Below are positions 1 through 9,051 of a stretch of 64,000 nucleotides of DNA, in pieces. Each line of letters begins with the position of its first letter. Position 1 is the first letter of the stretch. This stretch comes from an uncultured Paracoccaceae bacterium (GTDB taxonomy: Bacteria; Pseudomonadota; Alphaproteobacteria; Rhodobacterales; Rhodobacteraceae). The stretch covers positions 186,001 to 250,000 of the forward strand of contig CANLDN010000003.1 in the NCBI GenBank assembly GCA_947489445.1, written 5' to 3'. The notes under the pieces are model-generated. The model searched no databases. It was not told the DNA's origin and was given only the letters and a program-made list of their open reading frames with translations. The position numbers were made by a program, and so were the translations under genes.

Positions 1-737
1 TGTTGCTCAAGAGGGACTTTGAACTTGTTGGGCATCGTTTGCCAAATGTTTATCGCTTTCAAATCTAGTAGCTCATCTACGGTTTTTCCATCAATCCAAA
101 GCCGGGTTGCTTCCATATGCGGTTCGACTGACGGAGACCAGCGGAATAGCTGGTCGCCTATCTCACAATACCCTGACGTCGATAATGCCTCAACTGGTGC
201 TTTGAAGTGCCGAGGAATTGAGCACCAGTCTTTAGAAATGGGCAGCGCATGCAGTGCCCGTTGACCGTCCTTTGACGAAAAAAACATGCTATCAAATCGC
301 GATGCCTCGTCGAGGAAGGTCTCGATCAGCATACTCAAAGGAGCAACATCTGCGACGCTGATTTGTGATAGGCTGGATCTCAGATCAGGGCCGCTGAAAT
401 GTAGCTGCACCTTTGCACGATGCTCATAATCGGTTTCTGCGACCGTGCATATGGGGGTCATCAACACATTGCGTAGAAGTGCCTCCAATCGATATTGATC
501 TTCATCATCAGAATGTATCGAGAAAGTGGCCTGCGGGTTGACGCCCATATCTGGGACATATGTTAGATCATTTATCTCGGAGCGATGTTTGTAAGAGTTC
601 GAACTCGTGTCGCACATCCAGATGAGAGAATGCATCAGCTCTAAAGCAAGTGTATCATTTTCCACGTTGGGCAATCCGGCTGCGGTCAACTTCTCGGGGA
701 CGAGTAACAATCTGCATAGGGCATTATCATTCCAAGG
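1..737 (-). CDS. Unrecognised protein, partial (runs off the left edge), no clear start
   Basis: One reverse frame is open for 245 codons from just after a TAG at 738-740 down to base 1 and continues beyond the window. The product reads as a soluble globular protein (many acidic residues, Trp-Ile-Asp-Gly, Leu-Leu-Asp-Leu) without a membrane segment. I recognise no family. The first in-frame ATG is at 635; TTG codons at 710 and 689 and GTG at 665 are alternatives, none with a good ribosome site, so the 5' end may be truncated. Codons such as TTA, CTA, ATA and TCA are frequent, and the stretch is AT-richer than its neighbours, which hints at acquired DNA. Coding status rests on frame length only. 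Confidence 0.5.
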
Positions 738-922
738 CTATTGATCAAACCTAGCTTACGACGGAAGCTTCATAACATGAGTTTGTGTCGCGGTAGCAAC
801 CACAGCTGACTTCCGCTGCAGGTCAGAAAAACGGGGACATTGGGCTCACAACAGTCATTGGATTTGTATTGGTTGCTGATCCAACCCGAAAAGCAGTGGC
901 CTCTGCTAAGATGAAATGGCGG

Positions 923-1450
923 TCAGTCCCTGATTTCGCTGGCCGCCACACCCCAGAGCACGGTTTTTGGCGCCCAGCCACGGTAGCCCCCGGCTGTGAG
1001 GCGACACCATTCGGGGTTGCAGTCGCCGAGTCGCGCTATCACGCCCGGTTCCAGCATGGCGTTTTCCAGCGCGCCGGCTTCGGGGCGCGTCCGCAGGGCG
1101 GTGGTTTCGCCGTCGATCAGCACCGTGCGTGCGCCGGATAGCATGGTGTAGTGAACCCAGCCGCCTTGCCCGTCCCGGTCGATCACCCGCCGCCAGTGTC
1201 CGTATTCTGCGATGACTTGCAGGGGCATGTTGCGCCGTTGGAAGACCCAGTCGATCCGGTGTGACAGTGAGGGGCCGCGGCGCACATTGGCCTCGGATGC
1301 TTTGAGAGACACGAAACGTGGCAGAGGCAGGTTGGTTTCGGGGCCAAGCGTTGGTGACGTGTTTTCCTGAGCGTATGACATGGTCGCAACAAGGCATATG
1401 GCGCAAACAGCGATTTGCGCGATACGGAACCAATGCACCAAAGTACCCAT
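923..1450 (-). CDS. Exported SH3-domain protein
   Basis: A 175-residue protein with an N-terminal signal-like hydrophobic stretch (about residues 8-27, ending near SYAQE), followed by two bacterial-SH3-like halves. The first (about 45-105) has the usual hallmarks: ANVRRGPS, a conserved Trp, and GGWVH; the second ends in GYRGWAP. Such domains usually bind peptidoglycan or other surface ligands; the ligand is not known here. The start at 1450 is chosen because AAGGG lies 7 bases before it; the frame stays open further upstream but without a signal peptide at its end. It is divergent from the dehydrogenase at 1561, leaving 110 bases for two promoters. Confidence 0.85.
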   Translation of the reverse strand: MGTLVHWFRIAQIAVCAICLVATMSYAQENTSPTLGPETNLPLPRFVSLKASEANVRRGPSLSHRIDWVFQRRNMPLQVIAEYGHWRRVIDRDGQGGWVHYTMLSGARTVLIDGETTALRTRPEAGALENAMLEPGVIARLGDCNPEWCRLTAGGYRGWAPKTVLWGVAASEIRD

Positions 1451-1560
1451 TTGTGTGCCCTTAACTGCTCTTTTATCGGCGCGCGGTTCTTGTGCTGCGC
1501 GTCCCTTTGGCGCAACCTGACATGTGAAGACCGATTTGGAAACCCGGGGAGGGCGCAAGC

Positions 1561-2547
1561 ATGTCAGGTAAGCGATTGAGTGTTGTTGTGACGCGACGGT
1601 TGCCTGATGAGGTCGAGATTCGCATGAAAGAGCTGTTTGACGTTGAATTGCGCGACGATGATACCCCGATGACCTCTGATCAGTTGGCCGATGCGATGGG
1701 CCGGGCGGATGTTTTGGTGTCCACGATTACGGACCATATTGATGCCAAGCTGCTGGGTCGTGCCGGTGAGCGTTTGAAGCTGATCGCGAATTATGGGGCG
1801 GGTGTGGACAATATCGATGTTTCGACTGCCCGACAGCGGGGCATTCATGTGTCCAATACGCCGGGTGTGGTGACCGAAGACACAGCTGACATGGTCATGG
1901 CGCTGATCCTTGGGGTGACCCGCCGTCTCGCTGAAGGGTTGCGATTGGCGCAGTCGGATGATTGGCAGGGCTGGTCGCCAACCGCCATGATGGGAGGCCG
2001 TATCAAGGGTCGCCGTTTGGGTATACTGGGGATGGGCCGCATTGGCCAGGCCGTGGCCAAGCGTGCTGCGGTCTTTGGTATGCAGGTCCATTATCATAAC
2101 CGCAAACGTCTGCGCCCAGAGGTGGAAGAGGCACTGGAAGCCACCTATTGGGAAAGCCTTGATCAGATGGTGGCCCGTGTTGATGTGTTGTCGATCAACT
2201 GCCCGCATACCCCATCTACCTTTCATTTGATGAATGCGCGCCGCTTGAAGCTGATGAAGCCGGATGCGGTGATTGTGAATGCCTCGCGTGGTGAGGTGAT
2301 TGATGAAAATGCCCTGACCCGCATGTTACGCGCCGGAGAGATTGCCGGGGCGGGTCTGGATGTGTTTGAGCGGGGTCATCAGATCAACCCGCGCCTGAAG
2401 GAATTGCCGAATGCGATTCTGTTGCCGCATATGGGGTCGGCCACGATTGAGGGCCGTATCGAGATGGGCGAGAAGGTCATTGTGAACATCAAAACCTTTG
2501 AGGATGGCCATCGTCCGCCTGATCTGGTTGTGCCAAGTATGCTCTGA
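1561..2547 (+). CDS. D-isomer-specific 2-hydroxyacid dehydrogenase (glyoxylate/hydroxypyruvate reductase-like)
   Basis: A 328-residue member of the D-2-hydroxyacid dehydrogenase family, the normal length. These cytoplasmic NAD(P)H enzymes interconvert 2-oxoacids and D-2-hydroxyacids; the closest look is to glyoxylate/hydroxypyruvate reductases. Visible signatures are the substrate-domain loop NYGAGVDNID, the Rossmann fingerprint GILGMGRIGQA (about residue 154), the catalytic Arg in NASRGEVID, the Glu in GLDVFE and the catalytic His in LPHMGSAT. The exact substrate cannot be read from sequence. It is transcribed away from the SH3-domain gene and no partner gene follows in an operon. Confidence 0.9.
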   Translation: MSGKRLSVVVTRRLPDEVEIRMKELFDVELRDDDTPMTSDQLADAMGRADVLVSTITDHIDAKLLGRAGERLKLIANYGAGVDNIDVSTARQRGIHVSNTPGVVTEDTADMVMALILGVTRRLAEGLRLAQSDDWQGWSPTAMMGGRIKGRRLGILGMGRIGQAVAKRAAVFGMQVHYHNRKRLRPEVEEALEATYWESLDQMVARVDVLSINCPHTPSTFHLMNARRLKLMKPDAVIVNASRGEVIDENALTRMLRAGEIAGAGLDVFERGHQINPRLKELPNAILLPHMGSATIEGRIEMGEKVIVNIKTFEDGHRPPDLVVPSML

Positions 2548-2651
2548 CACTATAGAGTTGCGCGGAACGCCGAGCTGATGCGTTTGTGTGGCGTGCCTGT
2601 ATTGGTATCACGGGTTCATTGTCGAATACCTGCTTGAAGGAGTGTCTTGCC

Positions 2652-3866
2652 TTGCGGTCACTACTGCCAGTCTATGGGATTGTTTTGGTCGTTTTCGCGG
2701 CGGCCTGTCTGTATTTATTCAAGATCGGCTTGGATGATTATGTGGCCTCGCAGAGCCTGTCATCGGTTGCCGTGGCCCCGGCTGCTGGATGGGAGGCGCG
2801 CCCTTACACAACGGCCGATGGGGAGTTGATCACAGCGTCTGCCTTTGATGAAGCGGCGCCTTCGGGTGCGACAACGCAGGATATCTTGCGCCGCTTTGCA
2901 GCTGCAGCGACTGGTCAGAACCACAGTACGGCCACGACGTTTTACCGCGGCAACGAGCGGATTGCTCTGAGTCTGCAATTTGCCCTGCACGCGCCGCAGA
3001 GAAAAACGATGAGGGAGCGTTTGGGATATGCAGCCCCCGCAGCCCCGCCCCCGCCTGACCCAAGCACGATCATCGCGACGATTTTTGGTGTGCCGTTTAT
3101 TGAACACCCAAGAGAAGCGTCCATTCCCGGCCAATCCGGTGTTGAGCCGGTGAATTATCGTTATTTTACAGCGATGATCGGGGACACGCTGGTTGATGAT
3201 GCCGTAAGGGTGTCCATGATCACTAATAGCAGCGATGCCGCCGTTGTCGCCGTGATGAGCCGCCTCGATGTACAGGATATCAATAGCCGTTTACCGACGC
3301 CCGATCCGCAGGTTATGGCATCATCGGGTGTTTTCACACGTGACCCGATGCCATTGTCCGATACCCCGCCGCGCCCGACGATTGCCTACAGGGCCGCGCA
3401 GTTGATTGCCGCCGGTCAGACCTTTGATCCCCCGTGGCAGGAGGCCTTGTCGAAAGTGCGCGCCGGTGAAATCGAAACATGGGAACAGATGCACACGGCC
3501 TATCCCCAGATTGAGACAATGCCGCCAGATATATTTGATCTGATTGACGATGGTGCCGGTGGCAACGCCGCCCGTTATCAAGCCGCTGTTTTGCGGGACA
3601 GTGCACGTGAGTGGAACGGCCACGAGGCATATGTTTTGTCCAAGATCGCGCAGGTGGGCACAATTCAGTCTGACCTGCAGGAATATCTGGATGGCCAGTA
3701 TGATGTGGCCCCGGAGGTGGTTGATTTGATCAGACGCCTACCGGCTTTGCGGTTGTTTGATGCAGATGCGTCTGCTGCTGAGGGTGCCGCCAGCGGTGCT
3801 GCGCAGAATGCCAGCAATTGCACCATCCAAAACGGTGTGCGCCGATGCGTTGTTGGCGGGAATTAA
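2652..3866 (+). CDS. Membrane-anchored or exported protein of unknown function
   Basis: About 404 residues. AAGGAG at 2637-2642 sits 9 bases before an in-frame TTG at 2652, which gives an N-terminus MRSLLPVYG followed by a strong hydrophobic helix (about residues 5-24), so this TTG is preferred to the upstream ATG-less extension. The rest is periplasmic-looking, with a Pro-rich linker (APAAPPPPDPS), and ends with a disulfide-compatible CTIQNGVRRC tail. I recognise no family. It stands alone between the dehydrogenase and a convergent lipase gene, 36 bases from the latter. Confidence 0.7.
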   Translation: MRSLLPVYGIVLVVFAAACLYLFKIGLDDYVASQSLSSVAVAPAAGWEARPYTTADGELITASAFDEAAPSGATTQDILRRFAAAATGQNHSTATTFYRGNERIALSLQFALHAPQRKTMRERLGYAAPAAPPPPDPSTIIATIFGVPFIEHPREASIPGQSGVEPVNYRYFTAMIGDTLVDDAVRVSMITNSSDAAVVAVMSRLDVQDINSRLPTPDPQVMASSGVFTRDPMPLSDTPPRPTIAYRAAQLIAAGQTFDPPWQEALSKVRAGEIETWEQMHTAYPQIETMPPDIFDLIDDGAGGNAARYQAAVLRDSAREWNGHEAYVLSKIAQVGTIQSDLQEYLDGQYDVAPEVVDLIRRLPALRLFDADASAAEGAASGAAQNASNCTIQNGVRRCVVGGN

Positions 3867-3902
3867 GTCCCGACCTTGAGTCGCCGGCGCGCCTTGACAA
3901 GA

Positions 3903-4562
3903 TCAGTCGTCGCCGCCCGCCCAATGGCTGGGGAGCCGTCCGTCTGCCTGCCCAACATCCACGATCTCGCGGTAATGCCGCATGTTATGTGCTGGAAAAT
4001 TCCGTCTGGGATTGGCGGTCAGTTCGCTGACGGCTCCCATATGATGAAAGGCGCCGGGCACCTTTGGCACAAGATCATCAAACCGATTGATCAGCATGCA
4101 TTTCTTGTGATGTTTCACCGGACCATTAACGAATTTGGTGCGTGGCGCCGCAAAGCCGATGCCGGGCACCCCATAGCTTTTGGACAGGATTTGCGCAGCC
4201 GCGGCGCCCAGTGAATGCCCGATGATGTATTTGGGTGTGACGTCGACGTCTTTGAGCCAGTCGAAGATAACGGATGAATAGGCCAGAAACCCTTGATGCC
4301 ACATCGTGCCGGAATGGCCTTTTTCGGTGATATCATCGCTCATCCTCAGGCGTCGATGCCCCAGACGAATGGGCCGCAGGTTATAGCGCAGGTAATCGCG
4401 GATGGAATTGGAGCCGGGTAAAAGCAGGATGTCCCCGTCCAGTACATGGGCTTGTACGTCCTCATGTGGACAAGATCGCAGCAATCGTGGCGATGTGATC
4501 CGTTCGACGTCATAGCTGGCTTCGGCAAGTTTGGCGGCGTCTTCGAGTGAAAAATTCAACAT
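3903..4562 (-). CDS. Class 3 lipase-like alpha/beta hydrolase
   Basis: A 219-residue hydrolase of the lipase class 3 type. The nucleophile elbow is IIGHSLGAAAAQ; the acid is in the NRFDDLVPKVP segment and the base is a His in AFHHMGA, the order and spacing of the fungal-type class 3 lipases. These act on glycerolipid esters; the true substrate is unknown. There is no signal peptide, so it is probably cytoplasmic or non-classically exported. The start at 4562 has AGGAGAG 8 bases upstream; the frame runs on upstream but that part is not protein-like. It is divergent from the oxidoreductase at 4737. Confidence 0.82.
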   Translation of the reverse strand: MLNFSLEDAAKLAEASYDVERITSPRLLRSCPHEDVQAHVLDGDILLLPGSNSIRDYLRYNLRPIRLGHRRLRMSDDITEKGHSGTMWHQGFLAYSSVIFDWLKDVDVTPKYIIGHSLGAAAAQILSKSYGVPGIGFAAPRTKFVNGPVKHHKKCMLINRFDDLVPKVPGAFHHMGAVSELTANPRRNFPAHNMRHYREIVDVGQADGRLPSHWAGGDD

Positions 4563-4736
4563 AATAAAAACTCTCCTGCAGCTCATAAGAGCATGGGTGC
4601 TGCGCATAGGTCGAGTGAGGAAACCCTGACCTGTGTCTGGCCGCTGTCGTAATCGTGCGCTGAGGGGTCGGCTGGTTCTTTCGCGCCGCCCGCGTTTCGC
4701 GCAAATTGAGCAAGAGAGCGTCAAGGGAGTCCTGTC

Positions 4737-7229
4737 ATGAAAACGCAAGTGAAGGCATTGGTTGTCGGTGGCGGTGCTGTGGGCACGTCGATTGCCTATC
4801 ATCTGGCCAAGGCGGGCTGGGACGATGTGATGTTGCTGGAACGCGATGAGCTGACATCCGGGTCCACTTGGCATGCGGCGGGCCTGCTGCCCTTGTTCAA
4901 CATGTCATTTGCGACGACCCATATTCATAAATACTCGGTCGATTTTTATAAATCGCTTGAGGAAGAGACCGGGTTGAACGCGGGCTTTGCCGTAGTCGGC
5001 AACCTGCGCATGGCCCAGACGCAAGAGCGGATGGACGAGTATATGCTGTATGCTTCTACCGCGGAGACCTGCGATGTGCCTTATGTCTGGATGACCCCGG
5101 ATGAGATCAAGGCGAAGTGGCCGCTGATCAACACCGATGACCTCAAAGGCGCGCTTTATCATCATACGGATGGCTATATTAATCCCGCTGATGTGACCCA
5201 GGCGATGGCCAAGGGTGCCCGTCAACGCGGTGTGATGATCGAGCGCAAGTGGCAGGCGGATGCGTTTCACTGGAATGGTGAGGCATGGGAGGTCACTTGT
5301 ACCAAGATGGTGGAAAAGGGTGGGAACCTTGTGCCGTCGGATGAACAGATTATCGTTACCGCAGAACACGTCGTCACAGCGTCGGGCAACCATGCCCAGA
5401 CGACCGCCAAGAAGTTGGGGATTAAGATCCCGGCCATCCCGGTTGAGCATCAGTTCATTGTGATGGACAAGGACCCGGCGCTCGTTGATTTCCGAGCCGA
5501 AGGCAATGTGGAGCATCCAGTAATTCGCGATGCCGATGCGCAGTCTTATGTGCGCGAGGAGCGTGGTGGCTGGATCCTTGGCGTTTATGAAAAGGGTGCG
5601 CCTGCCTGTTTTGAATATGGCGTGCCGGACAGTTTCCGCGCGGACCTCTTCCCGCTCGATCTGGAGCGGATCGAGGCCCAGTATATGGCGATGATCCATC
5701 GCATTCCGTCTTGCGAGGACAGCGGGCTGAAGGACGATTTCAACGGGCCGATCTGTTATACGCCGGACGGTAATCCGCTGGTGGGGCCTGCGCCGGGGCT
5801 GACGAATATGTGGCTCGCCGAAGGGTTTTCGTTCGGTATCACTGCCGCCGGTGGCACGGGGTATTATCTGGCGCAGATGATGGTCGATGGCGAGGCCGAG
5901 ATCGACATGGCCAGCCTTGACCCCAAGCGTTACGGCAACTGGATGACGACCGAGTTTGCCGCGCGCAAGAACGAGGAATGTTACGACCACGTTTATATCC
6001 TGCATCATCCGGATGAGGAGCGTCCGGCTTGTCGGCCTTTGCGCACTTCGCCAGCTTATGATCGCCAAAAGGAACGTGGGGCGCAGTTTGGGTTTGTGAA
6101 CGGGTGGGAGCGGCCGAATTACTACGCGCCAGCCGGTTTCAATGATCATGACAGCCGTTCGTTTCGGCGCGGCGGCTGGTGGCAGTATGCGGTTGAGGAA
6201 GCGAAGGCCATTCGCGAAGGGGTGGGTCTGATCGACGCAACCGCCTTTACCAAACATCGGATCAGCGGGCCGGGGGCGACAGCTTTCCTTGATTGGTTCA
6301 CGACGAACAAGCTGCCCAAGGTGGGCCGGATCAACCTGACCTATGCGCTGACGTCGCATGGGACGACACGGACCGAGTATACCATCGTGCGGCTGGCGGA
6401 GGATGATTATTATCTGGTCTCTGCCGGGGCATGGCACGCCTATGATCAGGATTATCTGTACAAGGCGGTCATGGAGAAAGAGGCCGAGTTTGGCCGGATC
6501 AACGAGCAGGATGTGACGACCCAATGGGGTGTGTTTGCGATTGCCGGGCCGAAATCACGGGATGTCCTGAACGAGGTGATCAAGGATGCGGACCCGGCGA
6601 CGGCCTTGTCGAACAAGCGGTTCCCGTGGCTGTCGGCCAAGCAGATCGAGCTGGGGATGTGCCCGGTGAATGCGATCCGGGTGGCCTATACCGGTGAGTT
6701 GGGATGGGAGTTGCATCATCCGATCGAGATGCAGAATTACCTGTTCGATCTGCTTGAGAAGGCAGGTGAGCCGCACGGTATGAAACTGGTGGGCGCCCGC
6801 GCGCAGAACTGGTTGCGGCAGGAAAAGTCATATCGTGCGTTTGGGACGGAGCTTGGCCGTGATGCGACGCCGTTGGAGGCGGATTTGCCGCGGTTTGTTG
6901 ATCTGTCTAAGGATTTCCATGGTAAGGCCGCGATGGAGGCCAAGGGGATCAGGTCGCAATGTGTGACGCTGTTGATTGATGGCCCGGATGACGCTGATCC
7001 TTGGGGCCGCGAGGCATTGTATCACGGGGATGAACGGGTCGGGCGTTTGACCTCAGGCGGGTATTCGGTGGCCTTTGGCAAGTCGATTGGCATGGGGTAT
7101 GTGCGCCCGGAATTGGCCATGCCCGGCACGAAATTGCAGGTCAAGATATTGGATCAGCTATGGAATGCGGACGTCGTTGAGGACAGTCCTTACGATCCCA
7201 AGAACGTAAACATTCGTGTCGATGGATGA
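4737..7229 (+). CDS. Dimethylglycine/sarcosine dehydrogenase-like FAD and folate-binding oxidoreductase
   Basis: An 830-residue protein with the full domain order of the mitochondrial-type dimethylglycine and sarcosine dehydrogenases: an FAD-binding DAO domain (1 to about 370) with the dinucleotide motif GGGAVG at 11-16, an FAO-M spacer, then the aminomethyltransferase-like GcvT domain (about 430-705) and its C-terminal barrel (about 715-815). His46 in STWHAAG matches the residue that carries covalent FAD in the animal enzymes. The family oxidatively demethylates N-methylated glycines and passes the one-carbon unit to tetrahydrofolate. Relatives are numerous in marine Rhodobacteraceae, so the precise amine is uncertain. 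AAGGGAG precedes the ATG. Confidence 0.85.
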   Translation: MKTQVKALVVGGGAVGTSIAYHLAKAGWDDVMLLERDELTSGSTWHAAGLLPLFNMSFATTHIHKYSVDFYKSLEEETGLNAGFAVVGNLRMAQTQERMDEYMLYASTAETCDVPYVWMTPDEIKAKWPLINTDDLKGALYHHTDGYINPADVTQAMAKGARQRGVMIERKWQADAFHWNGEAWEVTCTKMVEKGGNLVPSDEQIIVTAEHVVTASGNHAQTTAKKLGIKIPAIPVEHQFIVMDKDPALVDFRAEGNVEHPVIRDADAQSYVREERGGWILGVYEKGAPACFEYGVPDSFRADLFPLDLERIEAQYMAMIHRIPSCEDSGLKDDFNGPICYTPDGNPLVGPAPGLTNMWLAEGFSFGITAAGGTGYYLAQMMVDGEAEIDMASLDPKRYGNWMTTEFAARKNEECYDHVYILHHPDEERPACRPLRTSPAYDRQKERGAQFGFVNGWERPNYYAPAGFNDHDSRSFRRGGWWQYAVEEAKAIREGVGLIDATAFTKHRISGPGATAFLDWFTTNKLPKVGRINLTYALTSHGTTRTEYTIVRLAEDDYYLVSAGAWHAYDQDYLYKAVMEKEAEFGRINEQDVTTQWGVFAIAGPKSRDVLNEVIKDADPATALSNKRFPWLSAKQIELGMCPVNAIRVAYTGELGWELHHPIEMQNYLFDLLEKAGEPHGMKLVGARAQNWLRQEKSYRAFGTELGRDATPLEADLPRFVDLSKDFHGKAAMEAKGIRSQCVTLLIDGPDDADPWGREALYHGDERVGRLTSGGYSVAFGKSIGMGYVRPELAMPGTKLQVKILDQLWNADVVEDSPYDPKNVNIRVDG

Positions 7230-7242
7230 CAGAGGCGGCAAT

Positions 7243-7268
7243 GTAAGGTGGGTTTAAGCCCATCTTAC
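7243..7268. repeat. Copy 1 of a dispersed palindromic repeat (degenerate)
   Basis: Arms GTAAGGTGGG and CCCATCTTAC enclose a short TTTAAG-like loop; pairing is complete apart from one G-T. It lies between two convergent genes, 13 bases after the oxidoreductase stop, and its right end supplies the TAA stop of the acetyltransferase. Four related copies occur at 9206, 11275, 13266 and 59882. A role as a bidirectional transcription end is plausible but unproven. Confidence 0.75.
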
Positions 7269-7984
7269 GCAAACGCATCTGTCGTAATCAGCTGTTGCAA
7301 TGTTGTGCGTTGTTGGCCGCTTGCATCAAAATTGGCGGGGTCGAGCCAACGAGAGAAGGCCGCTTGCAGTTGTGACCATTCGTGATCCATGATCGCGAAC
7401 CATGCCGTGTCGCGGTTGCGACCCTTGTAGACAACTGCCTGACGAAAGGTGCCTTCATAGGTAAAGCCAAGCCTGCGGGCGGCGTCTTGAGAGGCTGCAT
7501 TCAGTGCGTCGCATTTCCATTCGTAGCGCCGGTAGCCAAGATCGCCCAAAATCCGTTTCATCATCAGATACATCGCTTCCGTCGCCATGCGGGTCCGTTG
7601 CAACAAAGGTGAGAATGCGATGTAGCCGACCTCTGCCACGCCGTTTGCCGGGTCGATCCGCAGGAAGCTGGCCACGCCGATGGCTTTGCCGGTCGCTTTG
7701 TCGATGATCGCAAAGAAGAGCGGATCGCGGCTGTTTGTTGCCTGTGTCATCCAATCGCGAAAGCCATCGGCGTTATCGAAAGGCCCGACGGGCATATATG
7801 TCCAAACCGTGCCGTGGGCGTCAGTGCCATATGCGCGGAACAGATCGTCGGCGTGTGACAGGGTAAGCCGGACGACATCGCAGTAGCGTCCCCGCATTGG
7901 CGTGTCTGGAATGCTTGGCGCGCCGGTCCAGCCGGGCACGTCGTCACCGATAGGTTGGCCTTGGGGGTTGGTGCGCTGGGTCAT
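7265..7984 (-). CDS. GNAT acetyltransferase (RimJ/RimL-like)
   Basis: A 239-residue GNAT-fold acetyltransferase of the RimJ/RimL group, which transfers acetyl from acetyl-CoA to amino groups of proteins or small molecules. Typical traits are the early LTLSHADDLFRAYG segment, the strand AEVGYIAFSPLLQRTRMATEA (acetyl-CoA loop) and the late NAASQDAARRLGF motif that precedes a C-terminal strand. The ATG overlaps the stop of the FAD oxidoreductase in an ATGA, so it is the last gene of a three-gene coupled operon. Its TAA stop falls inside a palindromic repeat. Target unknown. Confidence 0.87.
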   Translation of the reverse strand: MTQRTNPQGQPIGDDVPGWTGAPSIPDTPMRGRYCDVVRLTLSHADDLFRAYGTDAHGTVWTYMPVGPFDNADGFRDWMTQATNSRDPLFFAIIDKATGKAIGVASFLRIDPANGVAEVGYIAFSPLLQRTRMATEAMYLMMKRILGDLGYRRYEWKCDALNAASQDAARRLGFTYEGTFRQAVVYKGRNRDTAWFAIMDHEWSQLQAAFSRWLDPANFDASGQQRTTLQQLITTDAFA

Positions 7985-9051
7985 GTGAAACGCTCCGGCG
8001 ACAGGGCGGCGATGGTTGCAGCATCCAAGGTAGAGGGTCTGCCACCGATGATATCGGCGAGGAGCTGACTGGCGCCGGGGCTGGATTGCATTCCATAACC
8101 GCCCTGGCCCGCGCACCAGATGAATTGCGGGTCCGCTGGATCGGGGCCGAGGACGAGTGTGCCATCAGGTGCGAAAGTGCGGAGCCCTGCCCATGACGCC
8201 AGCAGCCGCGTGACAGGTTCGGTCACGTGCGCCTCGTACCGGGCGAGCCCTTCGGCGAGGATCATGTCATCAGCATAGGCGTCATGCGGGGCCACTTGGT
8301 CCTCGTCGGCAGGGGAGACGATGAGTGCGCCCGCGTCGGGTTTGGCGTACCAGTTTTCGCCGGGACCGAAGAGAATGGGCCATGCGCTGACATCATGCCC
8401 ACCGGGGGCCGGGATGCGGGCCATGGATCGGCGCAATGGTTTGAAACCGAGCGGTGCAATGCCTGCCATTTGGGCGATGATATCAACCCACGCGCCAGCA
8501 GCGTTGACGATGGATTTGGCAGTATAAGTTGCGTTAGCGGTTGTCACATCCCATCCGGTTGCGGTGCGGGTGATGTGAGTGACTTCTGCCTTGGTTGCGA
8601 TTTGCCCGCCATTCTGGCGCGCCTGTCGGGCGAAAGTCTGGATCAGCCTATCGGTGTCGATGTCCCACGCGTCCGCGTGATAGGCGGCGCGGTCGATTTT
8701 GCTGTCATCAAGGATGGGGATCATGGTTTGCGCCTCGGCCACAGTGATGGGGTCGAGATGCATGGTTGTCTGGTCTGTGGCAAAGGCGGCGCCGCTTTCG
8801 GGCGTGCCAATGAGGAGGAGGCCACGGGGACTGAGCACGTCAGCATCGATATGAAAGGCATGGCTGGCGCCGTTGAGGGCTATGGTGGACGGTTTGCCGT
8901 AGTTTTCCTCGAACAAGGCGGCCGAACGACCAGAGGCGTGATAGGCCAGCGCGTCTTCGCGTTCGAGCAGGGTGACGCTGCCGAGTTCGGACAGCCGCGC
9001 TGCTGCGGAGGTGCCAGCGATGCCGCCGCCGATAATGAGGAAGTCGATCAT
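7981..9051 (-). CDS. FAD-dependent oxidoreductase of the glycine/D-amino acid oxidase (DAO) family
   Basis: A 356-residue single-domain DAO protein: N-terminal IIGGGIAGTSAAARL Rossmann motif, ERE at the end of the second strand, the HASGRSAALF segment near the flavin, and a C-terminal GQGGYGMQSSPGAS that closes the FAD site. The family oxidises amines or amino acids with release of imine and peroxide or reduced carrier. The start at 9051 overlaps the stop of the preceding aldo/keto reductase by ATGA, and its own stop overlaps the next gene in the same way, so the three products are probably made in linked amounts. Substrate unknown. Confidence 0.88.
   Translation of the reverse strand: MIDFLIIGGGIAGTSAAARLSELGSVTLLEREDALAYHASGRSAALFEENYGKPSTIALNGASHAFHIDADVLSPRGLLLIGTPESGAAFATDQTTMHLDPITVAEAQTMIPILDDSKIDRAAYHADAWDIDTDRLIQTFARQARQNGGQIATKAEVTHITRTATGWDVTTANATYTAKSIVNAAGAWVDIIAQMAGIAPLGFKPLRRSMARIPAPGGHDVSAWPILFGPGENWYAKPDAGALIVSPADEDQVAPHDAYADDMILAEGLARYEAHVTEPVTRLLASWAGLRTFAPDGTLVLGPDPADPQFIWCAGQGGYGMQSSPGASQLLADIIGGRPSTLDAATIAALSPERFT

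Noticed and set aside
19..264. Forward frame of 81 codons at the left edge
   Set aside because: It is antisense to the longer reverse frame (1-737), which is protein-like and continues beyond the edge.
1564..2226. Reverse frame of 220 codons over the 2-hydroxyacid dehydrogenase
   Set aside because: Antisense of a clear enzyme gene; His/Arg/Gln-rich, unlike real proteins.
4905..6524. Reverse frame of 539 codons inside the large flavin oxidoreductase gene
   Set aside because: It is the antisense of a strongly conserved gene with GC-rich third positions, which keeps the opposite frame open; the product has no family-like motif.
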